Below, piece after piece: positions 33,334 through 40,048 of a stretch of 40,048 bases of DNA. The stretch spans positions 1 to 40,048 of the forward strand of contig CAILWV010000007.1 in NCBI GenBank assembly GCA_903838055.1, read 5' to 3'. Source of the stretch: an uncultured Bacteroidota bacterium. GTDB lineage: Bacteria > Bacteroidota > Bacteroidia > Flavobacteriales > Flavobacteriaceae. The position numbers and the translations under genes are program-made. Each line of letters starts with the position of its first letter. Positions within the stretch are counted from its first letter, which is position 1. The notes below the pieces were generated by a model, which did no database searches, had not been told where the DNA came from, and saw only the letters and a program-made list of their open reading frames with translations.

Positions 33334-34319
33334 TGAAAACAAGAAGAGATTTTATTAAAACGGCGGCTGTTTTAGGAGCTGGATTAGCATTCGCTAGAGT
33401 AAAAGCGGATACGAATAGTTCTATTCCCTACAAAATTAATAAACCTATTGTGCTATCAACATGGCGTTTCGGAATAGAAGCAAATGTTGCAGCTTGGGAA
33501 ATATTAGAACAAAACGGACGTGCTTTAGACGCGGTTGAGGCAGGAGTTAAAATTCCGGAAGGCGACCCGACTGAGCGAAGTGTTGGCTACGGTGGTCGTC
33601 CAGATAGAGACGGACATGTAACATTAGATGCTTGTATTATGGATGAACATGCAAATATTGGGTCTGTTGCTTGTTTAGAATATATCAAACATCCAATTTC
33701 AGTAGCAAGAGCTGTCATGGAAAAAACGCCTCACGTTATGTTAGTTGGTGAAGGAGCTTTAGATTTTGCATTGTCACAGGGATTTAAAAAAGAAAATTTA
33801 CTAGTCGCAGATTCGGAAAAGGAATGGAAAGAATGGCTTATAAAATCAGAATATACTCCTAAAGCTAATATTGAAAACCACGATACGATAGGAATGATAG
33901 CGATGGATGCTAATGGAAATTTATCTGGTGCTTGCACAACAAGTGGAATGGCTTTTAAAATGCATGGACGTGTTGGAGATTCACCTATTATTGGTGCTGG
34001 ATTGTATGTAGATAACGAAATTGGAGCAGCTACAGCAACTGGACACGGGGAAGAAGTAATTCGAATTGCAGGCGCTCATTTGGTGGTAGAATTAATGCGT
34101 CATGGCAAATCACCACAGCAAGCGTGTGAAGAAGCGGTTCAAAGGATAATAAAATTAACGAAAGCTAGAAACAAAAATCTATCGGATATTCAAGTTGGTT
34201 TTATTGCTTTAAATAAATCAGGGGAATATGGTTCCTATTGCATTCAAGGTGGCTTTAATTATGCAGTTTGCGATGCCACAGGAAATAGATTAATTGACGC
34301 ACCCTTTTATTTAAAATAG
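33333..34319 (+). CDS. Glycosylasparaginase (Ntn hydrolase), Tat-exported
   Basis: 328 aa. It hydrolyses the GlcNAc-Asn bond left after proteolysis of N-glycoproteins. The autoproteolytic site is H183-D184-T185 (HDTIGMIAMDANG), with Thr185 the nucleophile. CTTSGMAFKMHGRVGDSP and ATATGHGEE complete the family pattern of Elizabethkingia and human aspartylglucosaminidase. The N terminus TRRDFIK then a mild hydrophobic stretch is a twin-arginine signal. It overlaps the GH20 gene by one base and precedes cutC by 4 nt. Confidence 0.92.
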   Translation: MKTRRDFIKTAAVLGAGLAFARVKADTNSSIPYKINKPIVLSTWRFGIEANVAAWEILEQNGRALDAVEAGVKIPEGDPTERSVGYGGRPDRDGHVTLDACIMDEHANIGSVACLEYIKHPISVARAVMEKTPHVMLVGEGALDFALSQGFKKENLLVADSEKEWKEWLIKSEYTPKANIENHDTIGMIAMDANGNLSGACTTSGMAFKMHGRVGDSPIIGAGLYVDNEIGAATATGHGEEVIRIAGAHLVVELMRHGKSPQQACEEAVQRIIKLTKARNKNLSDIQVGFIALNKSGEYGSYCIQGGFNYAVCDATGNRLIDAPFYLK

Positions 34320-34323
34320 AATT

Positions 34324-34995
34324 ATGAAATTGGAGGTAGCTTGTTTTAATCTAGAATCGGTCGCTATAGTTGCACAAAGTATGGCGGATAGAGTTGAGTT
34401 TTGTGATGATTTTAAAGTAGGAGGAACCACTCCAAGTATTGAGAATACTCTTAAAGCAAGACGTTTATTTTCAAAAGAATTGCTAGTAATGATTCGGCCA
34501 AGAGGAGGAAATTTTAATTATTCGGATACTGAATTTAATGAAATCAAAAGTTCAATTAAGGAGTTTAAAAATACTGGTATTGAAGGATTTGTATTCGGAA
34601 TATTAACGCAGGATAACAAAATTGATTTTGAAAGAAATTCAGAGCTAGTTAACTTGGCAAAGCCACTACCTTGTAGTTTTCATAGAGCTATTGACTATAC
34701 GGATGATTATTTTGAAGCAATCAAAACTTGTATTGAAATCGGGTTTAAAACAATATTAACATCCGGACATAAATCAAAAATAGAGTTGGGAATGGATAAA
34801 GTGCAAGAGGCAATTTTTCATTTTGGGAATAAAATTCAAATTATGCCAGGTGGTAGTTTACGGTCTTCAAATGCTAAGAAAATAAAAGAGATAACTAAAG
34901 CATCTTATTATCATACCTCCGGAATTACGGACGCAACAGAAATTGCAAATCTCAATGAAATTAATGCTCTTAAAGACTGCCTTTCCAATGAGTAA
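34324..34995 (+). CDS. cutC: CutC family protein
   Basis: 223 aa, a TIM barrel of the CutC family: EVACFNLESVAIVAQSMADRVEFC at the start, GGTTPS, MIRPRGGNFNYSDTEF, GFVFGIL, FHRAID and MPGGSLRSSN. CutC was named for copper tolerance in E. coli, but that role is disputed. It has no signal peptide, so it is cytosolic, unlike its three exported operon partners. The gene is sandwiched between glycosylasparaginase (4-nt gap) and beta-mannosidase (8-nt overlap), which points to sugar or glycan metabolism. The biochemical function is unproven. Confidence 0.9.
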   Translation: MKLEVACFNLESVAIVAQSMADRVEFCDDFKVGGTTPSIENTLKARRLFSKELLVMIRPRGGNFNYSDTEFNEIKSSIKEFKNTGIEGFVFGILTQDNKIDFERNSELVNLAKPLPCSFHRAIDYTDDYFEAIKTCIEIGFKTILTSGHKSKIELGMDKVQEAIFHFGNKIQIMPGGSLRSSNAKKIKEITKASYYHTSGITDATEIANLNEINALKDCLSNE

Positions 34996-37492
34996 AAATA
35001 GGTGTTTAATATTTTTAATATTTTTCAATTCCTTCATTATATGGTCTCAAAATTGGGAACGCTCACTTTCTAAAGAGAATTGGAAAGTTCAAAAATTTTC
35101 AGATAATGTTTGGAGTAAAGCTCATGTTCCGGGAACTATTCACACCGATTTATTATTGAATCATTATATTCAAGATCCTTTTTTTGGAAATAATGAAAAG
35201 CAATTACAATGGATTGAAGAACAATATTGGGTATATCAAACCAAATTTACTATATCTAAAAAGGAAATTCTGACTCAAAACAAAGAACTAATTTTTTACG
35301 GATTAGATACTGATGCATTAGTTTACGTTAATGATTCCTTAGTATTAGAGGCAAATAATATGTTTCGAACTTGGCGCATTCCTATTCAAAAATTTATTCA
35401 TCAAGGTACGAATAAACTTCGCGTTGAATTTGAGTCCTCTTCATTAAAAGCCAAGAAAACTGCTGCGTTATCTCCATTTGTTTTACCTGGAGATGAGAAA
35501 GTATATGTAAGAAAAGCACCATATCAATTTGGTTGGGATTGGGGACCTCGTTTCGTTACTGCAGGAATATGGAAAAATGTTGTACTCCGTTTTTGGAATT
35601 CTGCTCAATTGGAATCCGTTTCCTACAGTCAAGAAAAATTAAACGATAAAATTGCCAACTTAAAAATTAAAACTACCGTAAACTGCAATAAGCCTGGTGT
35701 TTACTCTATTGAAATTAATAATAAAAAACAAGTTGTTTCTCTCAAAAAAGGAATTCAAATTGTAGAAGTTCCTTATCAAATAAATAATCCAAAAAAATGG
35801 TGGCCAAACGGACTTGGAGAGCCAAATCTATATAATTTTTCAGTTCAAATCCGACAGAAAAATAAATTATTAGATAAAAAAAATATGCAAATTGGACTAA
35901 GGACTATTGAATTAGTTCAGGAGAATGATTCGATTGGAAAAAGTTTTTATTTTAAAGTCAATGGTAGGAAAGTATTTATGAAGGGTGCTAATTATATTCC
36001 GCCGGAATCATTCCTGCCAAAAATGACCTATAAAAAATATGAAAATCTAATTGATACAGCAGTAAAATCCAATATGAATATGCTTCGCGTTTGGGGAGGC
36101 GGTGTGTATGAAAACGACATTTTTTATAGTTTATGTGATCAAAAAGGAATTTTAGTTTGGCAGGATTTTATGTTTGCTTGCGCTTTATTTCCAGGAGATG
36201 ATGCTTTCATTTCTAATGTAAAACAAGAAGTGAAAGATCAAGTTATTCGTTTGCAAAATCATCCATGTATTGCGCTTTGGTGCGGAAATAATGAAGTGGA
36301 TGAAGGCTGGAAAAACTGGGGTTGGCAGAAACAATACCAGTACTCAAAAAAAGATTCTACAACCATTTGGAATAATTATAAACGTTTGTTTGAGAAAGAA
36401 ATCCCAAAGGTATTAGATTCTCTAGTATCTAAAGAAAATAGAAGATATTGGCCATCTTCTCCATCTATTGGTTGGGGTAAAAAGGAAAGCTTAACACAGG
36501 GAGATTCTCATTATTGGGGAGTATGGTGGGGAATGGAACCCTTAGAAAACTACACAAAAAAAGTAGGACGTTTTATGAGTGAATATGGTTTTCAAGGAAT
36601 GCCAGATTATAAAACTTTTGAATCTTTTACCAAACCATTTGAAATGAATCTCACTTCTGAGTCGGTAAAAGCACATCAAAAGCATCCAACAGGATTTGAA
36701 ACTATTCAAACTTATATGGAACGTGATTTTAAAATTCCAACTGCTTTTGAAGATTATATTTATGTGTCGCAATTACTACAATCAAGAGGTTTGAAATTAG
36801 CTATTGAAGCCCATAGATCTGCTATGCCATATTGCATGGGAAGTTTATATTGGCAACTTAATGATTGTTGGCCGGTTACTTCTTGGAGTAGTTCGGATTA
36901 TTATGGACGTTGGAAAGCAGCGCAATATCAGGTGAAACGATCCTTCAAATCTAAATTAATTGTTATTAAAAGTGTTGAAAATAAAGACAATTTAGAATTG
37001 AGTTCTATAAAAGTTCAAATCGTTAATGATGGAATAATTGATGAGAAGGGAATTCTAAAATTAAGAATTTTAGATTTTAACGGAACGGAGTTATATAAAA
37101 AATCAAAATCAATTATCCTGCAATCCAATTTGGTAACGGATGCTATGGAGCTTTCAAAATCAGAAATTCCAGAAGAAAAGTTAAGGAAAAACTGTCTGAT
37201 CTATGCGGAATTCATCAATTCAAAAGGAGAGAGTACAAGTACAGAATATTATTTTCTGTCACCAAAAGATTTAGATTTTCAAAAACCTAAAATTACTTAT
37301 AAATTTATAGATTCTAATCATATTCAACTTTCTACAAATACTTTGGCAAAAGATGTTTATATTCAAGGAGATGCAATAGAATTAGAAGATAATTTTATAG
37401 ATTTAATTCCAAATGAAAAACGAATAATTGCTTTTAAAGGCAAAAAATGTGTGTTGAAAATAAAGTGTTTGAATGATGTTTATCAATACTAA
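34988..37492 (+). CDS. Beta-mannosidase (GH2), secreted
   Basis: 834 aa from the ATG at 34988, which overlaps the cutC stop and begins a signal peptide MSKNRCLIFLIFFNSFIIWS. A start at 34943 would put 15 residues before it. Domains: sugar-binding jelly roll (about 22-200), Ig-like (about 205-310), TIM barrel (about 315-640) and C-terminal beta domains. The acid/base is E436 in CGNNEVDEGW and the nucleophile E532 in MSEYGFQGMP. GWDWGPR at 182-188 is typical of beta-mannosidases. It would release the beta-linked mannose of the N-glycan core. It is the last gene of the operon. Confidence 0.92.
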   Translation: MSKNRCLIFLIFFNSFIIWSQNWERSLSKENWKVQKFSDNVWSKAHVPGTIHTDLLLNHYIQDPFFGNNEKQLQWIEEQYWVYQTKFTISKKEILTQNKELIFYGLDTDALVYVNDSLVLEANNMFRTWRIPIQKFIHQGTNKLRVEFESSSLKAKKTAALSPFVLPGDEKVYVRKAPYQFGWDWGPRFVTAGIWKNVVLRFWNSAQLESVSYSQEKLNDKIANLKIKTTVNCNKPGVYSIEINNKKQVVSLKKGIQIVEVPYQINNPKKWWPNGLGEPNLYNFSVQIRQKNKLLDKKNMQIGLRTIELVQENDSIGKSFYFKVNGRKVFMKGANYIPPESFLPKMTYKKYENLIDTAVKSNMNMLRVWGGGVYENDIFYSLCDQKGILVWQDFMFACALFPGDDAFISNVKQEVKDQVIRLQNHPCIALWCGNNEVDEGWKNWGWQKQYQYSKKDSTTIWNNYKRLFEKEIPKVLDSLVSKENRRYWPSSPSIGWGKKESLTQGDSHYWGVWWGMEPLENYTKKVGRFMSEYGFQGMPDYKTFESFTKPFEMNLTSESVKAHQKHPTGFETIQTYMERDFKIPTAFEDYIYVSQLLQSRGLKLAIEAHRSAMPYCMGSLYWQLNDCWPVTSWSSSDYYGRWKAAQYQVKRSFKSKLIVIKSVENKDNLELSSIKVQIVNDGIIDEKGILKLRILDFNGTELYKKSKSIILQSNLVTDAMELSKSEIPEEKLRKNCLIYAEFINSKGESTSTEYYFLSPKDLDFQKPKITYKFIDSNHIQLSTNTLAKDVYIQGDAIELEDNFIDLIPNEKRIIAFKGKKCVLKIKCLNDVYQY

Positions 37493-37560
37493 ATCTTTTA
37501 CTCTTCTGTTTTTAATCCTTTCTAATCCTTTCTAATCCTTACAAAAACAAGTTTTTTTAT

Positions 37561-37716
37561 CTACTTCTTAAAAAATAAATTTAAAATACTGGTTCCTATT
37601 TTTCTTTCAAGGCCTCCTTTTGTGGTTGGAATTCCTGTAGATCTTGCAAATTTTTGCTTTGCTTGAGTGATTCCTAATAGTCTATTTAACGAAAATGAAA
37701 ATCCAAATTTTCCCAT
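37561..37716 (-). CDS. Small basic protein, 51 aa, unknown
   Basis: The reading frame begins ATG at 37714-37716 and ends TAG at 37561-37563. The product starts MGKFGFSFSLNRLLGITQAK and continues with TGIPTTKGGLERKIG, ending LNLFFKK. It is basic and of plausible composition, unlike a random AT-rich ORF, and TGIPTT...GLERKIG looks like a conserved motif, though I cannot name a family. No promoter was identified. The gene may be real but is unproven. Confidence 0.45.
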   Translation of the reverse strand: MGKFGFSFSLNRLLGITQAKQKFARSTGIPTTKGGLERKIGTSILNLFFKK

Positions 37717-37747
37717 GTTTTTTTTATTATTTGTTTAGTAAAATTAT

Positions 37748-37792
37748 AAAAATTATCCTTAAAAATATATTATATTTTAAAGGATAATTTTT
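37748..37792. terminator. Hairpin, probable terminator
   Basis: Arms 37748-37760 and 37780-37792 (AAAAATTATCCTT and its complement) with an AT-rich loop, flanked by A and T runs. It may end the minus-strand amidohydrolase operon. Confidence 0.5.
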
Positions 37793-38050
37793 TGTGCGTT
37801 TTTGGTCTTGGCTTTAATTTAAAAAAATCTAATCCACCTACTTTTTCAACCTTTTATGTGTCTAATTTATGCATACTCTACCCTTATTAATATGATTTAA
37901 TTTGGATAGAATATGCTACAAATAAGAAGGGAAACTTCTACTTTTTATTTAGGTTTTCTTTCGAACTGATTTTAGCTAAAACCCTGTAAAATCAATATAT
38001 CGCAAATAACTTTGTTTAGAGATTTGTTTAAGTATTCTTTCTAAGTTTCT

Positions 38051-38797
38051 TTACTCTTGGTATTTTCTTATTGTATTTAAAAATCCTGAAATAACTTCTT
38101 TTATTTTCTCGTAATTATTTGATTTTTTGTTAGTTGGTTCTTCTAGATACAGCCTTCGGTTAACTTCAAGCATTATAGAAAATACATTTTTGTCTTTCTT
38201 GTAATATTCAATAGGAACAATTGTACCACTATAGGGCCAATCTAATCCCCAAGAAAAGCCTAATTTTCTAAAATATTCAATTGCATTTTCTGTAAGTTCT
38301 CTTGAGGTGTGAAAAGGGTCTACACCAATATTAAAATCAGGAGTATTTTTTGTTTGGTTAATGGCGCATTGTAATGGAGTAGAAGGGAAGGAGTGACAAT
38401 CTATAATAAGGGCATTTCCTTCTTCCTGTAATTGCTTTTGTACAGCAGTTGAAAATTCTGAATGGTGCTTTCTGTAATAATTTTGAATTACATTTTCTCT
38501 TAATACAGGTGTTACTTCTCTAAGAACCTGTTCATTGTCACAACGCTCATATAAAACACCCATTCCAACTTCAGCCATTACTTCATCCTCATCATTTTCA
38601 AATCGTTCTACGTCGCAGAATATTCTTGAAAATGGAGTTACGATATTGGTGTCTTTTTCAGAATAAAACAAATCGTCAGTATACCAATCGGTGAGTTTTA
38701 AAATTTCATTTTGAATTATAGATTCATCAGCTACATAACCTTCATAAGAAGGTATGTAGGTTGATGAATGGGGTATGTGTAATAGTAACTTTTTCAT
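38051..38797 (-). CDS. N-formylglutamate amidohydrolase-like protein
   Basis: 248 aa. It matches the FGase family: HIPHSSTYIP near the start, ADESIIQNEILKLTDWYTDDLF, FSRIFCDVERFEND with the D/E metal residues, YRKHHSEF and IDCHSFPSTP. The canonical enzyme releases formate from N-formyl-L-glutamate in histidine degradation, but no hut genes are here, so the substrate may be another N-acyl or peptide bond. There is no signal peptide. It overlaps the upstream gene by one base (TAATG), implying a functional link with that unknown protein. Confidence 0.82.
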   Translation of the reverse strand: MKKLLLHIPHSSTYIPSYEGYVADESIIQNEILKLTDWYTDDLFYSEKDTNIVTPFSRIFCDVERFENDEDEVMAEVGMGVLYERCDNEQVLREVTPVLRENVIQNYYRKHHSEFSTAVQKQLQEEGNALIIDCHSFPSTPLQCAINQTKNTPDFNIGVDPFHTSRELTENAIEYFRKLGFSWGLDWPYSGTIVPIEYYKKDKNVFSIMLEVNRRLYLEEPTNKKSNNYEKIKEVISGFLNTIRKYQE

Positions 38798-39837
38798 TAA
38801 TAATGACTGTATATATTTATTAAGTGATTTTTTACTTCAACGATTCTATTACATAAAGTACTATTTCCTTTTTCTTCTGCATGCTTTAAAAGACCTATAA
38901 GTTCATCAATTCTACTATAATTTCTTCCAATCCAAACGTTTGGTGATATATAATAACGATACGGATTGGTCGCCAATAATTCGACTTGTTCTTCAATAGT
39001 AAGACCCATTTGGTCGTTCATGGAGTAAGTAATTGGTTTCTTCTCAGTATAATGATCGACGTTCATTGCTATTATTTTATTTTGTTGTGTTACCAAGGTT
39101 CCACCATAGGGTATTTTATCAGAAAATGTTACCGAATCTCCATCAAAATAATAGGCAATCTCTGGGCCTTCAACAAGACATATTTTTGCCTCCCTATTTT
39201 TATCCGCTTCTATTTTAGATTTTACCCATTTGCAATGAGCTATTATTCTCTCGTGCAGTTCCGATGTTTTGTCAACTTCGTACTCAGCGATTTCTTGACT
39301 ACTCACTCCGTCTATATTAGTTCCTGGATTATTGTCAAAATCACCATTTGTATTAAAATGAATTGGGATTTGCATAAAAATGGCATATCCCGTTTTTAAT
39401 ATGATATATGGAAACTTGCCATAACCGTTTATGAATAATTTATGTTCATACCAATTTTCTACTATATTATCTTGAAGGCATACTATACAAGTGTACTTGT
39501 CAATTTCATTTGGTGAAAAATTAGTAAATGAAGGAATGAATACAACACGCTTGTATTGTGTAGAAATTAAAAATGGCGTTTCTGCAATTTCATTGTTATT
39601 GAATGCTGCAGCTTCGAAGTTGTAATTTTCGTGATAATACAAAATGGTGTAAGGCGCTACATTAGTTAAATCTAGAATCGTGTTTAACTGGTTGTGTTCA
39701 ATGTTTAAATATAAACATTGTGATTCTTTTTCAAAATAGTCAATCACCTTAATGGTGGTCTCAGTGGTGGATTTTTTTACGGCATCAAAATTAATTCTTC
39801 TGCCTTTTTTTAGGATAATCTGAAATGTTTTTTTCAT
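38797..39837 (-). CDS. Unknown protein coupled to the amidohydrolase
   Basis: 346 aa, no family recognised and no signal peptide or membrane segment. The N-terminal third is beta-rich (FQIILKKGRRINFDAVKK, CLYLNIEHNQL). The centre has an Asn/Asp-rich loop (HFNTNGDFDNNPGTNIDG) and a His/Cys/Trp segment (ELHERIIAHCKWVKSKIE). The C terminus is helical (YSRIDELIGLLKHAEEKGN). It is the first gene of a two-gene unit with the amidohydrolase and sits downstream of a GC-rich segment with predicted hairpins. Confidence 0.6.
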   Translation of the reverse strand: MKKTFQIILKKGRRINFDAVKKSTTETTIKVIDYFEKESQCLYLNIEHNQLNTILDLTNVAPYTILYYHENYNFEAAAFNNNEIAETPFLISTQYKRVVFIPSFTNFSPNEIDKYTCIVCLQDNIVENWYEHKLFINGYGKFPYIILKTGYAIFMQIPIHFNTNGDFDNNPGTNIDGVSSQEIAEYEVDKTSELHERIIAHCKWVKSKIEADKNREAKICLVEGPEIAYYFDGDSVTFSDKIPYGGTLVTQQNKIIAMNVDHYTEKKPITYSMNDQMGLTIEEQVELLATNPYRYYISPNVWIGRNYSRIDELIGLLKHAEEKGNSTLCNRIVEVKNHLINIYSHY

Positions 39838-39890
39838 ACAAATAAGTTTAAGTTAAAAATTTCTTATTTGTATTTCGATAAATAGGTGTC

Positions 39891-39997
39891 TGGGTAAACT
39901 TACGTTTATTTTGACCGGACGGGCCCGTATTGTTTTACCACCGTGGTGTCTTCACTCGGTTGGTACCCTTAATGGGTTCGAAATACTTTGCAAGTAT
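39891..39997 (-). other. GC-rich segment with four hairpins, candidate structured RNA leader
   Basis: On the minus strand: AUACUU-GCA-AAGUAU (39983-39997); ACCC/GGGU around a 5-nt loop (39965-39977); UACCA(A)CCG pairing with CGGUGGUA around a 13-nt loop (39936-39965); and UAAAC-GUAA-GUUUA with a GNRA-type loop (39895-39908). A 10-bp palindrome ACGGGCCCGT lies at 39919-39928. No ORF with a start codon is present. It ends 54 nt before the unknown gene. Identity is unknown. Confidence 0.45.
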
Positions 39998-40048
39998 ATT
40001 AATTATTTATTTAAATTGATTAATTAATTTTATTATTATTTCTATAAA

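Larger units (their letters stand above)
37493..38050. other. 558-bp gene-poor spacer
   Basis: It contains a short tandem repeat AATCCTTTCT (2.5 copies, about 37516-37540), a 51-codon ORF on the minus strand and a hairpin at 37748-37792. From 37800 to 38050 I see no ORF or clear signal. Confidence 0.5.

Noticed and set aside
9798..34319. Treating the two Ntn-hydrolase genes (9798 and 33333) as paralogues with one role
   Set aside because: One is cytosolic and of the isoaspartyl type; the other has a twin-arginine signal and the glycosylasparaginase HDT site.
39974..39990. GGGTTCGAAAT resembling a tRNA T-arm
   Set aside because: The flanks do not form a 5-bp T stem, and no acceptor, D or anticodon stem could be placed on either strand.
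39882..40020. Plus-strand open frame through the GC-rich island
   Set aside because: No start codon is available upstream and the product resembles no protein; open length is explained by chance.

Overview
The window looks like chromosomal DNA of a Flavobacterium-type bacterium (Bacteroidota). The evidence is the very low GC content, the absence of Shine-Dalgarno-like sites, -7 elements of the TAnnTTTG type, and gene neighbourhoods and intergenic repeats typical of Flavobacteriia. No phage, integrase, transposase, CRISPR array, rRNA or tRNA gene was found.

Layout. (1) 1-2450: a reactive-sulfur module on the minus strand, with a CstB-like persulfide dioxygenase/rhodanese fusion and a TauE/SafE exporter. 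Their promoters share the same -7 octamer and a Crp/Fnr-like palindrome. (2) 2460-5610: a DUF1801 protein, a secreted M28 peptidase and two uncharacterised proteins. (3) 5700-10640: a cyanophycin locus, with cphA divergent from cphB, followed by an isoaspartyl peptidase. The spacers hold a 22-bp-arm palindrome and a repeat-rich imperfect inverted repeat. (4) 10740-14090: the translation operon thrS-infC-rpmI-rplT, in which infC has no ATG/GTG/TTG at its conserved start. (5) 14380-21900: housekeeping genes lpd, cdsA, a LUD protein, ftsH, rsfS, birA, an SRPBCC protein and pyrE. (6) 21880-27560: a NUDIX protein, a DbpA-like helicase, a GIY-YIG gene tightly bracketed by perfect 24-bp inverted repeats, coaD, ddl, a PASTA protein and an RluD-type pseudouridine synthase. 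(7) 27630-30910: a secreted 21-residue-repeat protein and a VWA/AAA+ pair. (8) 31069-37492: a four-gene, translationally coupled operon (GH20, glycosylasparaginase, CutC, GH2 beta-mannosidase) that matches the steps needed to dismantle an N-glycan core. (9) 37500-40048: a small ORF, an N-formylglutamate-amidohydrolase-like gene coupled to an unknown gene, and a GC-rich segment rich in predicted hairpins at the edge.

How parts work together. CphA makes the Asp/Arg polymer, CphB cuts it to beta-Asp-Arg, and the isoaspartyl peptidase can release Asp and Arg. In the glycan operon, beta-mannosidase, hexosaminidase and glycosylasparaginase act in order on Man-GlcNAc-GlcNAc-Asn; the cytosolic CutC protein embedded there is the odd member.

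Best candidates for something undescribed: the 390-bp GIY-YIG inverted-repeat unit (23919-24308), the paired Crp/Fnr-like promoters of the sulfur module, the CutC-containing glycan operon, the structured segment at 39891-39997, and near-leaderless promoters in which TAnnTTTG lies only 4 nt before the ATG (cphB, pyrE, the helicase).
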